A stretch of DNA of 64,000 nt from Hymenobacter persicinus (GCF_004167665.1 NZ_SEWE01000020.1:21456-85455); one strand, 5' to 3'; shown: positions 13,975 through 23,966, counted from the stretch's first letter. The notes: generated by a model from the letters alone, not told the origin. Numbers and translations are program-made.

Positions 13975-16900
13975 GTGAAAAAATCATTTCTGCTTTTATT
14001 TCCGGCGTTGGCAGCGTTGAGCCTTACCCAGTGTCAGACCAGCAAACCCGCGGTTTCGAGCACGGCTCCGGCTTCCACTACCCCGGCGGCCTCCCCCGCC
14101 CAGCCCAAGGAATACAAGTACGAAACGGTCGCCGGCGACCCGCTCAAGGCCCGCATCTACACCCTCGACAACGGCCTGACGGTTTACCTCTCCGACTACA
14201 AGGACGCCCCCCGGATTCAGACCTACCTGGCCGTGCGCGCCGGCTCCAAAAACGACCCGGCTTCGGCCACTGGCCTGGCCCACTACCTCGAGCACATGGT
14301 GTTCAAGGGCACTTCCCGCCTGGGCACCCAGAACTGGGCCGCCGAAAAGCCCGAGCTCGACAAGATTGAGGCTCTCTACGAGGTCTACCGCACCCAGACC
14401 GACGCGGCGGCGCGCAAGAAGCTCTACCACCAGATTGACTCCGTGTCGGGGGTGGCGGCCAAGTATGCCGTGGCCAACGAGTACGACAAGGTGATGGGCG
14501 CCATCGGGGCCAAGGGCTCCAACGCCTACACCTCCGTCGAGCAGACCGTGTACCAGGAAGACATTCCCTCGAATCAGCTCGAAAAGTGGGCGGCCATTCA
14601 GAGTGAGCGGCTCGGGGAGCTGGTGCCACGCCTGTTTCACACCGAGCTGGAGGCCGTGTACGAGGAGAAGAACCGCGGCCTCGACAATGACTTCAGCAAG
14701 GAGTACGAGGCTTTGAACCGCAGCCTCTACCCTACCCACCCCTACGGCACCCAGACTACCATCGGCACGATTCAGCACCTGCAGAATCCGTCGATAACCG
14801 AGATTAAGAAGTATTTCGGCCAGTACTACGGGCCCAACAACGTGGCTTTGTGCCTGTCCGGCGACCTAGACTACGACCAGACCATCCGCGTCATTGACCA
14901 GTACTTCGGCAAGCTGCAAAGCCGGCCGGTGCCCGCCTTCACGCCCGCCCAGGAAGCGCCCCTTACCGCGCCCGTGGTGCAGGAAGTGGTGGGCCCCGAC
15001 GCGGAAAACGTGATGGTCGGCTTCCGCTTCCCCGGTACCACCACCCACGAGGCCCTGCTGGTGCGCATGATTGACAAGGTCCTGACCAACGGCCAGGCCG
15101 GACTCATCGACCTGAACCTGAACCAGCAGCAGAAGGTGCTGCAGGCCACCAGCTTCGCCGACGTCAACAACGACTACACTTCCCACGTGCTCTACGGCAC
15201 GCCCCGGCAGGGCCAGAGCCTGGCCGCCGTGCGGGATTTGCTGCTGGCTCAGCTCGAGGAAATCAAGCAAGGGAACTTCCCCGACTGGCTGATTCCGGCC
15301 ATCATCAATAACGAGCAGCTCCAGCGCACCAAGAGCTACGAAAGCAACGAGGCCCGCGCCGGCGCCTTCGTGGCCGCCTTCGTGGCCCGCGAGAACTGGC
15401 AGGACTTCCTGGCCCAGTACGAGGAGTTCGGCAAAATCACCAAGGCTGAGGTCGTGGCTTTTGCCAAGCAGAACTACGGCCCGAACTACGCCCTGATCTA
15501 CAAGCGCACCGGTAAGGATTTGACCACGGCCAAGGTGGTGAAGCCCGCCATTACGCCGGTGCCCGTCAACCGCGACGCGGCTTCGGCTTTCTACCAGGAA
15601 GTCACGGCCCAGAAGGCGCCCGAGCTCCGGCCGGTGTTCCTCGACTACAAAAAGGACATTCAGGAGCTCAAACTGGCTTCCGGCGTGCCGGTGTACTACA
15701 CCCGCAACACCGAAAACCAGCTCTTCAACCTGTACTACGTGCTCGACCTGGGCACCAACAACGACCCGCGCCTGGGCCTGGCCGCCGACTACCTGCAGTA
15801 CCTGGGCACCGACAAATACACCGCCGCCCAGCTTCAGCAGGAGTTCTACAAGCTGGGCTGCTCGTTCGGCGTGAGCAGCGGCCCCGACCGGGTGTTCGTC
15901 AGCCTCAGTGGCCTCGACCGGAACCTGGAGCCGGCCCTGCAGCTGTTCGAAAGCCTGCTCGCCAACCCCAAGCCGGATGCCGCGGCCCTAAAGAACATGG
16001 TGGCCGGCACGCTCAAGGCCCGCAAGGATGCCAAGCTCAACAAGCAGGTGATTCTGCAGCAGGCGTTGGTCAACTACGCCAAGTACGGCCCCAAGAACCC
16101 CTTCACCAGCCAGCTCAGCGAGAAGCAGCTTAAAGCTCTCAAGCCCCAGGACCTCACGGCCCTGACCAAGAAGCTCACCAGCTACCAGCACCGGGTGCTG
16201 TACTACGGACCGCGCAAAACGGCGGGGCCAGCGGCCGAGGTAACGAGCAAGCACTACGATGGCACGGGCACCGAGGAAATGCAGGCTCAGGGGCTGACGG
16301 ACGTACTGAACCAACTGCACAAGACGCCCGCCCCTCTCCTGCCCGTACCGGCCAACAAGGACTTCGCCGAGCTGCCCATCAACTCCCGCCAGGTGTACTG
16401 GGTCGACTACAACATGGTGCAGGCCGAAATCCTGTTTCTGACCAAGGGCGACGTGTACGACAAGGCCCTGGTGCCCACTACCAGCCTCTACAACGAGTAC
16501 TTCGGCGGCAGCATGGGCAGCATTGTGTTTCAGGAATTGCGCGAATCCAAGGCCCTGGCCTACGCCGTGTCGTCGAGCTACGCCAACGCCAGCAAGCTGG
16601 GCCGCTCCAACTACATCCTCTCCTACATCGGCGCGCAGTCCGACAAGGTGCCCGAGGCCATGGCCGGCATGGAAGCCCTGCTCACCGACATGCCCGTGGC
16701 CGAAGCCAACCTGCAGATTGCCAAGGACGCCATCCGCAATAGCATCGCCACCGAGCGCATCACCAAGGCCGACATCCTGTTCAGCTACGAGCGCGCCAAG
16801 CGCCTGGGCCTCGACTACGACCTGCGCCGCGACGTGTACGAGCAAGCCCCGAACCTGACTTTCGCCCAGCTCCAGCAGTTTCAGCAAGCCAAAATCAAGG

Positions 16901-17013
16901 GCCAGAACCAGACCATCCTGGTCATTGGCTCCAAAGACCGCCTCAACTTCAAGGAGCTGGCCAAGTACGGGCAGCTCCACCAACTCACGCTGAAAGAGAT
17001 TTTCGGCTACTGA
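13975..17013 (+). CDS. M16-family (insulinase/pitrilysin-type) zinc metallopeptidase
   Basis: A 1012-residue protein with an N-terminal export signal ([20 protein letters not shown]; the Cys may be lipidated, although Gln at -1 is unusual). The inverted zinc motif HYLEH sits at residues 103-107 and the downstream acidic segment ELEAVYEEK (about 224-232) supplies the third ligand. A second, catalytically inactive M16 half makes up the C-terminal part, as usual in these clam-shell enzymes. I chose the GTG at 13975 because it begins the signal sequence; the frame extends upstream to a TTG at 13942. It probably degrades peptides in the periplasm or at the outer membrane surface. It is preceded by its own -7 box and is not linked functionally to dnaX or icd. 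Confidence 0.9.
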   Translation: MKKSFLLLFPALAALSLTQCQTSKPAVSSTAPASTTPAASPAQPKEYKYETVAGDPLKARIYTLDNGLTVYLSDYKDAPRIQTYLAVRAGSKNDPASATGLAHYLEHMVFKGTSRLGTQNWAAEKPELDKIEALYEVYRTQTDAAARKKLYHQIDSVSGVAAKYAVANEYDKVMGAIGAKGSNAYTSVEQTVYQEDIPSNQLEKWAAIQSERLGELVPRLFHTELEAVYEEKNRGLDNDFSKEYEALNRSLYPTHPYGTQTTIGTIQHLQNPSITEIKKYFGQYYGPNNVALCLSGDLDYDQTIRVIDQYFGKLQSRPVPAFTPAQEAPLTAPVVQEVVGPDAENVMVGFRFPGTTTHEALLVRMIDKVLTNGQAGLIDLNLNQQQKVLQATSFADVNNDYTSHVLYGTPRQGQSLAAVRDLLLAQLEEIKQGNFPDWLIPAIINNEQLQRTKSYESNEARAGAFVAAFVARENWQDFLAQYEEFGKITKAEVVAFAKQNYGPNYALIYKRTGKDLTTAKVVKPAITPVPVNRDAASAFYQEVTAQKAPELRPVFLDYKKDIQELKLASGVPVYYTRNTENQLFNLYYVLDLGTNNDPRLGLAADYLQYLGTDKYTAAQLQQEFYKLGCSFGVSSGPDRVFVSLSGLDRNLEPALQLFESLLANPKPDAAALKNMVAGTLKARKDAKLNKQVILQQALVNYAKYGPKNPFTSQLSEKQLKALKPQDLTALTKKLTSYQHRVLYYGPRKTAGPAAEVTSKHYDGTGTEEMQAQGLTDVLNQLHKTPAPLLPVPANKDFAELPINSRQVYWVDYNMVQAEILFLTKGDVYDKALVPTTSLYNEYFGGSMGSIVFQELRESKALAYAVSSSYANASKLGRSNYILSYIGAQSDKVPEAMAGMEALLTDMPVAEANLQIAKDAIRNSIATERITKADILFSYERAKRLGLDYDLRRDVYEQAPNLTFAQLQQFQQAKIKGQNQTILVIGSKDRLNFKELAKYGQLHQLTLKEIFGY

Positions 17014-17022
17014 CGATTCGTT

Positions 17023-17103
17023 TTTGGTTTTTAGTTATTGGTTTTTGGCGATTCGCCCCGAAGCCAACGACCACGAACCAAAAACCAATAACTAAAAACC
17101 AAA
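17023..17103. repeat. Long inverted repeat (26-bp perfect arms, 29-bp loop)
   Basis: The arm 17023-17048 (TTTGGTTTTTAGTTATTGG, continuing TTTTTGG) is the exact reverse complement of 17078-17103. The arms are low-complexity T/G-rich and would form a strong hairpin between the M16 gene and icd. It may act as a terminator or be a dispersed palindromic element. Confidence 0.7.
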
Positions 17104-17144
17104 CACTAAATAACCGCCACCTTACCCCTGGCACCTTTTTAACA

Positions 17145-18410
<1,266 letters not shown>

Positions 18411-18438
18411 CAGCTTGGCTTTTGCCAATTAGACAACG

Positions 18439-18476
18439 AAAACCCCGCGTTGGCTGTAAGGCCGGCGCGGGGTTTT
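18439..18476 (+). terminator. Intrinsic terminator after icd
   Basis: AAAACCCCGCG and CGCGGGGTTTT form an 11-bp perfect stem with a 16-nt loop, 28 bp after the icd stop. Confidence 0.85.
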
Positions 18477-18569
18477 CACATCAATACCACCGTTTTTGCA
18501 AACGGCAGTTTCCTTAGGTTTGCCTGGCCAATGTTCAGGGATTAGCTTGGTCCGGACAAATGGCTTAAT

Positions 18570-18974
18570 ATGGAAACGTCGAAGTCGCCGTTGTTGGCGT
18601 TTTTTGAGAAAAGCCCGTTGGCATTCACGATGGGGACCCTGCTGCTGCTCGTGGTGTGCTACGTCCGGGTGATTTCGCCACACTCGCTGGTAGAGGCCTA
18701 TTACGAAAGCCAAGTACATGCCCGCATTAATCGGGTCGGGGTTGAGCATGGTGAAATAATTGTGTCGCCGAGGGGCAACAGCGTACTGAACTCCAGCGTG
18801 TTATACGCTCCCTCCCCATGCAAGGCGTATGTGCGGACGAACGACAGCGTGGTAAAGGAGGCCGGAAGCCGCTACCTGACCGTTTTTCGCGACAGCGGCC
18901 GCTGGCAAGTGACCACGACGTGGGATTATGAAGCTGCGACAAATCCAGTGGAGCGAAGGCATTGGCCCAAGTAA
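18570..18974 (+). CDS. Orphan single-pass membrane protein, 134 residues
   Basis: No family is recognised. The N-terminus has one hydrophobic helix (about residues 18-36, FTMGTLLLLVVCYVRVIS), then a short extracytoplasmic-looking domain ending RDSGRWQVTTTWDYEA, a sequence reminiscent of small beta-sheet anchored domains. Two Cys are present, one in the membrane segment. It is the first of a series of small, lower-GC orphan genes between 18.5 and 22.8 kb. A 20-bp segment directly before its start (18550-18569, containing CCGGAC and GGCTTAAT) weakly resembles the 31-bp repeats that separate the following genes, but the match is too poor to count as a copy. Confidence 0.55.
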   Translation: METSKSPLLAFFEKSPLAFTMGTLLLLVVCYVRVISPHSLVEAYYESQVHARINRVGVEHGEIIVSPRGNSVLNSSVLYAPSPCKAYVRTNDSVVKEAGSRYLTVFRDSGRWQVTTTWDYEAATNPVERRHWPK

Positions 18975-18989
18975 GATCAATAGTACCCT

Positions 18990-19020
18990 CGTTTAGATAT
19001 TTGGACCCTTTTCTTGAACC
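18990..19020 (+). repeat. 31-bp dispersed repeat, copy A
   Basis: The copy reads CGTTTAGATATTTGGACC followed by CTTTTCTTGAACC and is preceded by CTC. It shares 31-bp length and most positions with copies B, D and E; the ends CGTTTAG and (C/T)TGAAC are imperfect inverted repeats. It separates the orphan genes at 18570 and 19086. Confidence 0.7.
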
Positions 19021-19085
19021 TTTGGAGATCCTAGCTTCATCCGACCGCATTAGCACTCGAAGCAAGGCACCATGATCCGATAGCA

Positions 19086-19355
19086 ATGAACGCCAAATCC
19101 ATTTTTTTACTCCTACTCCGAGGCTACACGGGATTCTACTTTACCCTCTCCTTACTGTTAGGAATTCTATCACTTGTTGGGGTTGTTCCTGCTACGCTGA
19201 ACGACAAATCCTATTATGGCATTCAAGGATTAGGGATTTACGTCTTGTTTTCGCCCTTTGTCATCTTGATCCTGATTTTCTCCACTTGGATCTTTATCGC
19301 CCCAGGGCTTGCCCTTTACAATCTCGTCTGGGCACGAATAAAAGGCCATAAATAG
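19086..19355 (+). CDS. Small orphan membrane protein, 89 residues
   Basis: Two hydrophobic helices cover about residues 5-35 (a LLLRGYTGFYFTLSLLLG core) and 48-75 (GIYVLFSPFVILILIF core), with a short basic C-terminus (ARIKGHK). I recognise no family. The gene starts 65 bp after repeat copy A and ends 63 bp before copy B, so it is the only gene in that interval. It has lower GC than the backbone. The start ATG at 19086 follows a purine-poor leader, as is usual here. Confidence 0.5.
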   Translation: MNAKSIFLLLLRGYTGFYFTLSLLLGILSLVGVVPATLNDKSYYGIQGLGIYVLFSPFVILILIFSTWIFIAPGLALYNLVWARIKGHK

Positions 19356-19418
19356 ACCTTGACTTTCCGAGAAGCTGCGGCTCTATATAAGATGCTTTAC
19401 CTGGCTTTGGTAACTCCT

Positions 19419-19449
19419 CGTTTCGCTATTCGGACCGTTCTGCTGAACC
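19419..19449 (+). repeat. 31-bp dispersed repeat, copy B
   Basis: The copy reads CGTTTCGCTATTCGGACCG followed by TTCTGCTGAACC, preceded by CTC. It has the same length and the same TATTCGGACCGTT and TGCTGAAC blocks as copy D. It lies between the genes at 19086 and 19487. Confidence 0.75.
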
Positions 19450-19486
19450 AGACGAGGTACCTTCACCCGGCTCTTTCGCCATCCGC

Positions 19487-19804
19487 ATGAACCTACTAGA
19501 CCTCACCATCCAATTAGCTAACCCGCATTCCCGGGATGCTTTTTTCCTTGACCACAGAGTGGACACCACCTCGGAGCATTTGTCTATCTATATGCACGGT
19601 GCGCCGGGTTTAGAGACGGCCATTGCGCTATTGGGCGTGGAAGAAACGGACGAGGTGCTGGATTACTACAAAGACGGGGCACACTGGGTTAATTTCCTGC
19701 CCTTGTACATGGTCGAGGAGATAGTCGAGGGTGGCGTGGCCGCCCATAAGAGCCCTGTTGAAATCGCCACCCGGGTGCTGGAATATGCTCGCAACGATGC
19801 CTAA
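19487..19804 (+). CDS. Orphan soluble protein, 105 residues
   Basis: A small acidic, soluble protein without signal or membrane segment. Readable blocks are PHSRDAFFLDHRVDTTSEHL, the turn-rich HGAPGLETAIALLG, and DYYKDGAHWVNFLPLYMVEE. Size, acidity and mixed alpha/beta pattern recall immunity-type or small effector-binding proteins, but I cannot assign a family. It is the only gene between repeat copies B and C, and its base composition resembles the other small genes in this patch. Confidence 0.5.
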   Translation: MNLLDLTIQLANPHSRDAFFLDHRVDTTSEHLSIYMHGAPGLETAIALLGVEETDEVLDYYKDGAHWVNFLPLYMVEEIVEGGVAAHKSPVEIATRVLEYARNDA

Positions 19805-19863
19805 GACGCACAACACTCAAAAAGCAAGCGGACGAGGAACTAGCAGTTGGAAAGAATAATCCT

Positions 19864-19894
19864 CGTTTGGATTTCGGACTATCAAAGTGAGCAA
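19864..19894 (+). repeat. 31-bp dispersed repeat, degenerate copy C
   Basis: CTCGTTTGGATTTCGGAC matches the left half of the other copies with one base missing; the right half has diverged. It lies in the otherwise empty interval 19805-19974 between the 105-residue gene and the next gene. Confidence 0.45.
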
Positions 19895-19974
19895 AAGAAA
19901 AGTTGACGCTAGCTTATTGAGAAACAGCGTATGCAGCTAGAGATAGTTGCCCATGCGGTCTTGATATGACCAGC

Positions 19975-21504
19975 TTATTGCTTGATGATCCGCAGTTGCT
20001 GGTGCACTTTCTGGCTCGTTTCTACCAGGTATATTCCCGTTGGCAGGTCGCCCATCAGAATCTGCGCACCTTGGCCTTGTAGCTTCACACGGCCCAGCAA
20101 ATCGCGCACGGTGTAGGTAGTAGAGGAGGGCAGGTGCAGTACATCCATTACAGGATTGGGGTACGCCTGCGCCGGCTCTACTCCAGGGGCCTGTATGGCA
20201 AGCGGCTGGCAACTCTGTAAGATAGCAGCTGGCGTGCAGCCAGCCGCGTTATTGTCAATAAAAGCCGAGCCATTCCGGCGCAGGTAACTGCAGATCCACG
20301 GCTGCGCGCAAGCGGCCAACAGAGGGTTATTCTGGATATACAATGACGTGAGCGGGGCGTAAAAGCCAAAAGCAAAGCCTCGCTCAATACCCCGCAGCCG
20401 GGGGTTGTTTCTAATATAAATGATGGTTGGGGAACTGGCTCCTCTAAAGCCGGCAATGCTGTCCAGTTGGGTATTGTTCTGAACGCTGATATAGTTGGTA
20501 AAAGCAGCGCTTCGGAACCCGGAAATCACCGTTAGACCTGGATTGGTGTCGATGTTGACTACCTCGGAGGTGCTATTGTTAAACCCAGTGACGTTCAGCA
20601 GTACGGGATTGTTGTTGACATTGAGCTGCTGAACCCGTAGACCACTAAAACCAGGAATGTCTTGCAATAGGGAGTTTCTAGCCACGATGCAGGTATTAGC
20701 CTGCAAGCCTCCATTGAAGCCGGCAAGGGTGGTCAGTCGGTTGCAGTCCTGAACAATCATGGAGGTGACGTTCCGCAAGTTGTTAAAGGCCGCAAGTCGT
20801 TGCAAGGTATTATTGAACGTGATGCTGAAGTAATCTACTGAGCTGAGCGAGCCGAACCCTATAATCTCTTCCAGGGCGGGGTTATTGCTGATGCTGAACT
20901 GGGAAGGCTCCCGGCTGTTTGGGCCCACCAACGTCGACAGGTTCGCAAAGCCGTTAATCGAGCGAAGGGCTGCGCATTGCGAAATAAAGAACAAACTGGT
21001 TGACTGCAGTGCATTAAACCCATTAATACCACCTAGCAAGGGGTTGCGGGTGATAGTGACCGTCCGAGCGGATCGGAGCAGGGGGAAGCCGGCAATAGCA
21101 GTTAAGCGGGGACAGTCGAGAATAGCCAGGTCTCCTCCAACGGACTCCAGGCTTTGGAATGAATTTATGCCCAGGTTAGGATTAGTGGTGGCAGAACTAA
21201 TACTAAAGTTGCCGCCGATAGTCCGGATATTGGCCAAGCCCTGAAGGCTGGTAAGGTCACTTACGGAGACGTACACCCCGCCGAGGACGGCAGTGATACC
21301 CGACAAAGGCGTTAAATCAACGATTTTGTCGGGGTCGGTAGAAGCGTTACTGCCACCATATATGGTAAGGCTCAAGGCGGTTGTGCAGCCGGAAGCGGCT
21401 ACGTTGTTCACTTGCGTTTGCGACGTCAAGTTAAACGCGCACGGTTGCGCAGCCGCGAACCGGCTAACAGCGCATAGTAAAAAGATGAGTAGGAGTTGTT
21501 TCAT
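19975..21504 (-). CDS. Secreted repeat protein with type IX secretion sorting tail
   Basis: A 509-residue exported protein. Signal peptide MKQLLLIFLLCAVSRFAAAQ, then about 380 residues of leucine-rich-like repeats of roughly 20-26 residues with the recurring theme 'xLxxIxGFxxL... I xxNPxL' (for example LTAIAGFPLL, LRSINGFANL, LQDIPGFSGL, LTVISGFRSA), a right-handed solenoid like receptor L-domain/BspA-type repeats. The last 80 residues (YPNPVMDVLHL ... GDLPTGIYLVETSQKVHQQL) are a typical type A T9SS C-terminal domain, so it is exported and attached to the cell surface. The frame extends upstream, but the signal peptide fixes the ATG at 21504. It may mediate adhesion or binding of a partner; no enzymatic motif is seen. 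It is the only gene between repeat copies C and D, and runs opposite to the genes before it. Confidence 0.8.
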   Translation of the reverse strand: MKQLLLIFLLCAVSRFAAAQPCAFNLTSQTQVNNVAASGCTTALSLTIYGGSNASTDPDKIVDLTPLSGITAVLGGVYVSVSDLTSLQGLANIRTIGGNFSISSATTNPNLGINSFQSLESVGGDLAILDCPRLTAIAGFPLLRSARTVTITRNPLLGGINGFNALQSTSLFFISQCAALRSINGFANLSTLVGPNSREPSQFSISNNPALEEIIGFGSLSSVDYFSITFNNTLQRLAAFNNLRNVTSMIVQDCNRLTTLAGFNGGLQANTCIVARNSLLQDIPGFSGLRVQQLNVNNNPVLLNVTGFNNSTSEVVNIDTNPGLTVISGFRSAAFTNYISVQNNTQLDSIAGFRGASSPTIIYIRNNPRLRGIERGFAFGFYAPLTSLYIQNNPLLAACAQPWICSYLRRNGSAFIDNNAAGCTPAAILQSCQPLAIQAPGVEPAQAYPNPVMDVLHLPSSTTYTVRDLLGRVKLQGQGAQILMGDLPTGIYLVETSQKVHQQLRIIKQ

Positions 21505-21690
21505 AGAGAAGGGAGAAAGCACAGTAGGAGTGTATGCCAGCCTTATGGACATTTCTTTGCGCCGCAAAAAGCAATAGCGTGTTGCTCAAAGCGAGTGATT
21601 CACACAAAACTAAAAGCATATCCTCGCTAGTACAATACCTACCTGTAGGAACATGCTCTCCTTCACCATATTGGGGGTTGTACATGGGCT

Positions 21691-21721
21691 CGTTTAGATA
21701 TTCGGACCGTTTTGCTGAACG
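21691..21721 (+). repeat. 31-bp dispersed repeat, copy D
   Basis: The best copy: CGTTTAGATATTCGGACCG then TTTTGCTGAACG, preceded by CTC. CGTTTAG pairs with CTGAACG (one G-T wobble), and CGG-A-CCG forms an inner palindrome. It lies 8 bp from the stop codon of the minus-strand gene 21729-22037. Confidence 0.8.
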
Positions 21722-21728
21722 CGGGGAC

Positions 21729-22037
21729 TTAGAGATAATCCAGCGTGTCCGGAGTCATGCGATGGGTAGTAAAGTCAGCCCAGTCGGCAAAAAAGGTGGT
21801 GTGGGGATACTGTGCATCCCCAGGCCCGCCCCAGGTAAGGTGTACCACGGCCAGCCCACCATCTTCCAGTGCTACCAGCACATCATCCGTGCCCACATGT
21901 TTGCCCAAGAGAGTGCACTTGCACCCGTACAAAGGGTGCCCAGGCGCTAGTTCGCGCGCCATTTGAAGCTGAAAGGTGGCCTGCGTGCTTTCCGGCAAAG
22001 CAGCCCACGGTTCTTGCCAGGTATAGAAGAGTGACAT
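21729..22037 (-). CDS. Orphan soluble protein, 102 residues
   Basis: A small acidic protein starting MSLFYTWQEPWAALPES, with a beta-rich middle (GHPLYGCKCTLLGKHVGTDD, VLVALEDGGLAVVHLTWGG) and a C-terminal FFADWADFTTHRMTPDTLD. It has no signal peptide or membrane helix. The alternation of short strands and Trp/Phe-rich loops is reminiscent of small immunity-like or SMI1-like proteins, but no family can be named with confidence. It is the sole gene between repeat copies D and E, in opposite orientation to the repeats. Confidence 0.5.
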   Translation of the reverse strand: MSLFYTWQEPWAALPESTQATFQLQMARELAPGHPLYGCKCTLLGKHVGTDDVLVALEDGGLAVVHLTWGGPGDAQYPHTTFFADWADFTTHRMTPDTLDYL

Positions 22038-22096
22038 TGGTACGATGTGATAGAGGCCACAAGTTAGTGCTCATAGCTTAGGGTAAATCATAGGCT

Positions 22097-22127
22097 CGTT
22101 TTTCTAGTCGGACCGTTTGGTTGAACG
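22097..22127 (+). repeat. 31-bp dispersed repeat, copy E
   Basis: CGTTTTTCTAGTCGGACCG followed by TTTGGTTGAACG, preceded by CTC. It has exactly the same length as D, and the same core CGGACCGTTT and end TGAACGC. It separates the divergent genes 21729-22037 and 22186-22551. Confidence 0.75.
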
Positions 22128-22185
22128 CAGGAGCTATGTTCCGTACTTGCACCCGGTGCCACCGTCTGCTTCTTCTGTTATTCCC

Positions 22186-22551
22186 ATGCCCCAAGACCTC
22201 GCCTATTCGTTTGACGACGAAATTGCTTCCAAGTTTTACTACGACTTGGACGGCAAACGCCTAGAAATTCATTTCACCGGCTGTTGGGACGTGGCCGCTG
22301 AGCACCACCATGACGGCCCCTGCCATTTACTCATTCACCAGTGGACCGATGCCCGCTGCCAAGACGTGCGACACGAGGAGGGCAACGTCAAGCCCCACCG
22401 GTTTGAGCCCTTGGAAAACGGCATGGGCATCGTCAGCCTGCTGCTCTCCCTCAACTGGACCACCGAGGGATTAGAATTGATGGTCAACACAATCGACGAC
22501 CGCTATCTGCTGCTCCGATTTGCCAACCCGTCTGTGGAAGTGGTTCTGTAG
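22186..22551 (+). CDS. Orphan soluble protein, 121 residues
   Basis: A small acidic protein beginning MPQDLAYSFDDEIASKFYYD, then beta-strands with a His-rich loop (AAEHHHDGPCHLLIHQW) and a C-terminal strand pair ending VVL. The pattern (Y-x-Y-D-L-D-G-K-x-L-E-I-H-F) is like small beta-sandwich binding proteins often found beside polymorphic toxins, yet I cannot assign it. The frame is open upstream to 22117, but that would overlap repeat copy E; the ATG at 22186 is preferred. It is the only gene between copies E and F. Confidence 0.5.
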   Translation: MPQDLAYSFDDEIASKFYYDLDGKRLEIHFTGCWDVAAEHHHDGPCHLLIHQWTDARCQDVRHEEGNVKPHRFEPLENGMGIVSLLLSLNWTTEGLELMVNTIDDRYLLLRFANPSVEVVL

Positions 22552-22569
22552 CTAAGCAACTACAGAAAC

Positions 22570-22588
22570 GCTCCTTTTCCTGAACAGC
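22570..22588 (+). repeat. 31-bp dispersed repeat, possible right-half copy F
   Basis: GCTCCTTTTCCTGAACA resembles the right half of copy A (CCCTTTTCTTGAACC). It follows the stop of the 121-residue gene by 18 bp, where a cassette boundary would be expected. The match is short and could be chance. Confidence 0.3.
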
Positions 22589-22590
22589 TC

Positions 22591-22788
22591 GTGGTGGATG
22601 GCTGTAAGCCTTCTACGGTCCAGATTGAGTTCAAAAAACTGGTTCAGTTAACTAAGTACAAGAAACGCACTCTGGACATGAGTTTCGTGAACTCTCCAGA
22701 CGTAGGGGTTGCCCTACCTTGCCGGTACCTCTCTGACTCATCTGTTGAGCAAATGAAGCGCTGTTTTCTGCCTCGGCTCAATCTCTAG
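22591..22788 (+). CDS. Doubtful small reading frame or gene remnant, 65 residues
   Basis: The frame starts with GTG and encodes a basic peptide with KKLVQLTKYKKRTL and two Cys, without recognisable domains. It may be the tail of a decayed gene, because the interval 22552-22872 otherwise has no gene and the composition is that of the orphan patch. There is no promoter or other support. I list it so that the stretch is accounted for. Confidence 0.2.
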   Translation: MVDGCKPSTVQIEFKKLVQLTKYKKRTLDMSFVNSPDVGVALPCRYLSDSSVEQMKRCFLPRLNL

Positions 22789-22872
22789 TCTGGTTGCCTG
22801 GTACCATTGCCCCGTTCCGTGGGCCTTGGCAGCTATAAACTCCCCTGCTCGGCTCTGTCAACTCCAAAACGC

Positions 22873-22904
22873 AAACAGGGCACCCGTCACCGGGTGCCCT
22901 GTTT
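22873..22904. terminator. Bidirectional intrinsic terminator
   Basis: AAACAGGGCACCCG, a TCAC loop and CGGGTGCCCTGTTT form a 14-bp perfect stem with A and T tracts on either side. It lies downstream of the minus-strand gene 22924-23640 and can also stop plus-strand transcription from the orphan patch. Confidence 0.85.
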
Positions 22905-22923
22905 CCTTACCAGTCCTGCCCGG

Positions 22924-23640
22924 CTACCCCTTCTTCTCCGCCGGCTTCCCCTCCCGCTCCTGCCGCACGCGCTTGAGGACCTGGCTTAGGGTGTAGTCGG
23001 CTTTCTTGGCTTTGTCGGAGCGGGCGTAGAGGGCCTTGCCATCGGTGAGCAGGTGGGTGATGGGCTTGTAGAGGGCGTTGAGCGTGGCCGTGTTGTCCTG
23101 GGTATGGCCTTTCTGGTTGCTCAGCTGGGTGCCCCGCCCGGTGGTTTCGGCCACCAGCGCCTCGTCGAGGGTTTGGAGCTGGGCGGTGTCAGCCGCCTTG
23201 TGGCCTTTTTTGCCCAGGGCCGCTGCATTGGCGGCCACATTCTGCAACAGCGTTTTCAGGGCGGCTTCCAGGGCCGGGTGGTCGTCCTCGTTGCGGGCCT
23301 GCCGGGCGGCCACCACGCCGAAGCGCTTGGCCGGCACCGTCAGCCCCTCGGCCCGGCGTACGCGGGCCTCCAGGAAATCCAGCTGCTGGGGCAGTTGCTC
23401 GTACAGCTCCCGGAGGCGCTGGGTAAAGGCGGCGGCCTTGGCAATCTGTACCGAGGTTTCCTCCAGCGCGTCGGCGGCGGCATAGCGCTGGTCGTAGTCC
23501 GTCAGAAAGGCGGCGGTGTAGTCGTCGGGCAGCAGGGCCCGGAAGTCGGCCTGGTCGCGCACGTAGCTGGCGCGCAGCAACCGGGCCAGGGGCACCAGCT
23601 CATCAATCCGGCAGGAAAAATCACGCGTAACGGTTTTCAT
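22924..23640 (-). CDS. Helical orphan protein, 238 residues, preceded by a 21-bp tandem array
   Basis: A soluble, highly helical protein rich in Ala, Leu and charged residues. No signal or membrane segment. It starts MKTVTRDFSCRIDELVPLAR; helices run to about residue 140 and a polar, Asn/Gln/Thr-rich loop (GRGTQLSNQKGHTQDNTAT) precedes a last helix and a Lys-rich tail ending KPAEKKG. I know of no function. The frame continues upstream through the repeat array (to 23886), but the ATG at 23640 follows a leader that resembles that of the gene at 57685, so the short form is chosen. That other gene encodes a helical protein of the same size and is also preceded by a 21-bp array. Confidence 0.65.
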   Translation of the reverse strand: MKTVTRDFSCRIDELVPLARLLRASYVRDQADFRALLPDDYTAAFLTDYDQRYAAADALEETSVQIAKAAAFTQRLRELYEQLPQQLDFLEARVRRAEGLTVPAKRFGVVAARQARNEDDHPALEAALKTLLQNVAANAAALGKKGHKAADTAQLQTLDEALVAETTGRGTQLSNQKGHTQDNTATLNALYKPITHLLTDGKALYARSDKAKKADYTLSQVLKRVRQEREGKPAEKKG

Positions 23641-23710
23641 AAATAGCATAGGTAAGAAGTTGAACAATAGGGGTAATATAGAAAAATAGCCGGGCACCCT
23701 CAACCCCACC

Positions 23711-23899
23711 GTCCGCAACGATTTCCGGAGCGTCCGCAGGAGCTTCCGGGCCGTCCGCAAGAGCTTCCGGAGTGTCCGCAAGGACTTCCGGAGCGTCCGC
23801 AGAAGGTTCCGTACTGTCCGCAAGAGCTTCCGGGGCATCCGCAAGGGGTTCCGGGCTGTCCTCAGGAGGCTCCGGAACGTCCGCAAGCCCTTTCCGGCC
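23711..23899. repeat. Tandem array, 9 imperfect units of 21 bp
   Basis: Units start at 23711 and every 21 bp after (23732, 23753, 23774 and so on to 23879). A typical unit is GTCCGCAAG followed by AGCTTCCGGAGC. There are no unique spacers, so it is not a CRISPR. Because 21 is a multiple of three, several frames are open through it (LLRT-R-K heptads on the minus strand), which explains spurious long reading frames. It lies 70-260 bp upstream of the start at 23640. Confidence 0.85.
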
Positions 23900-23966
23900 C
23901 GGCGCGCCCGGCATAGTAGAAGCAGAATATTACCTTCGCCCGTCCGCCGCCTTCTATCCCGTACGC

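Noticed and set aside
18990..22127. Classical integron attC sites
   Set aside because: The repeats lack the RYYYAAC/GTTRRRY core orientation, genes lie on both strands and no integron integrase is seen; the cassette idea is kept but not as an integron.
23711..23899. CRISPR-like array
   Set aside because: The units are directly tandem with no unique spacers, the unit is only 21 bp and imperfect, and no cas gene is nearby.
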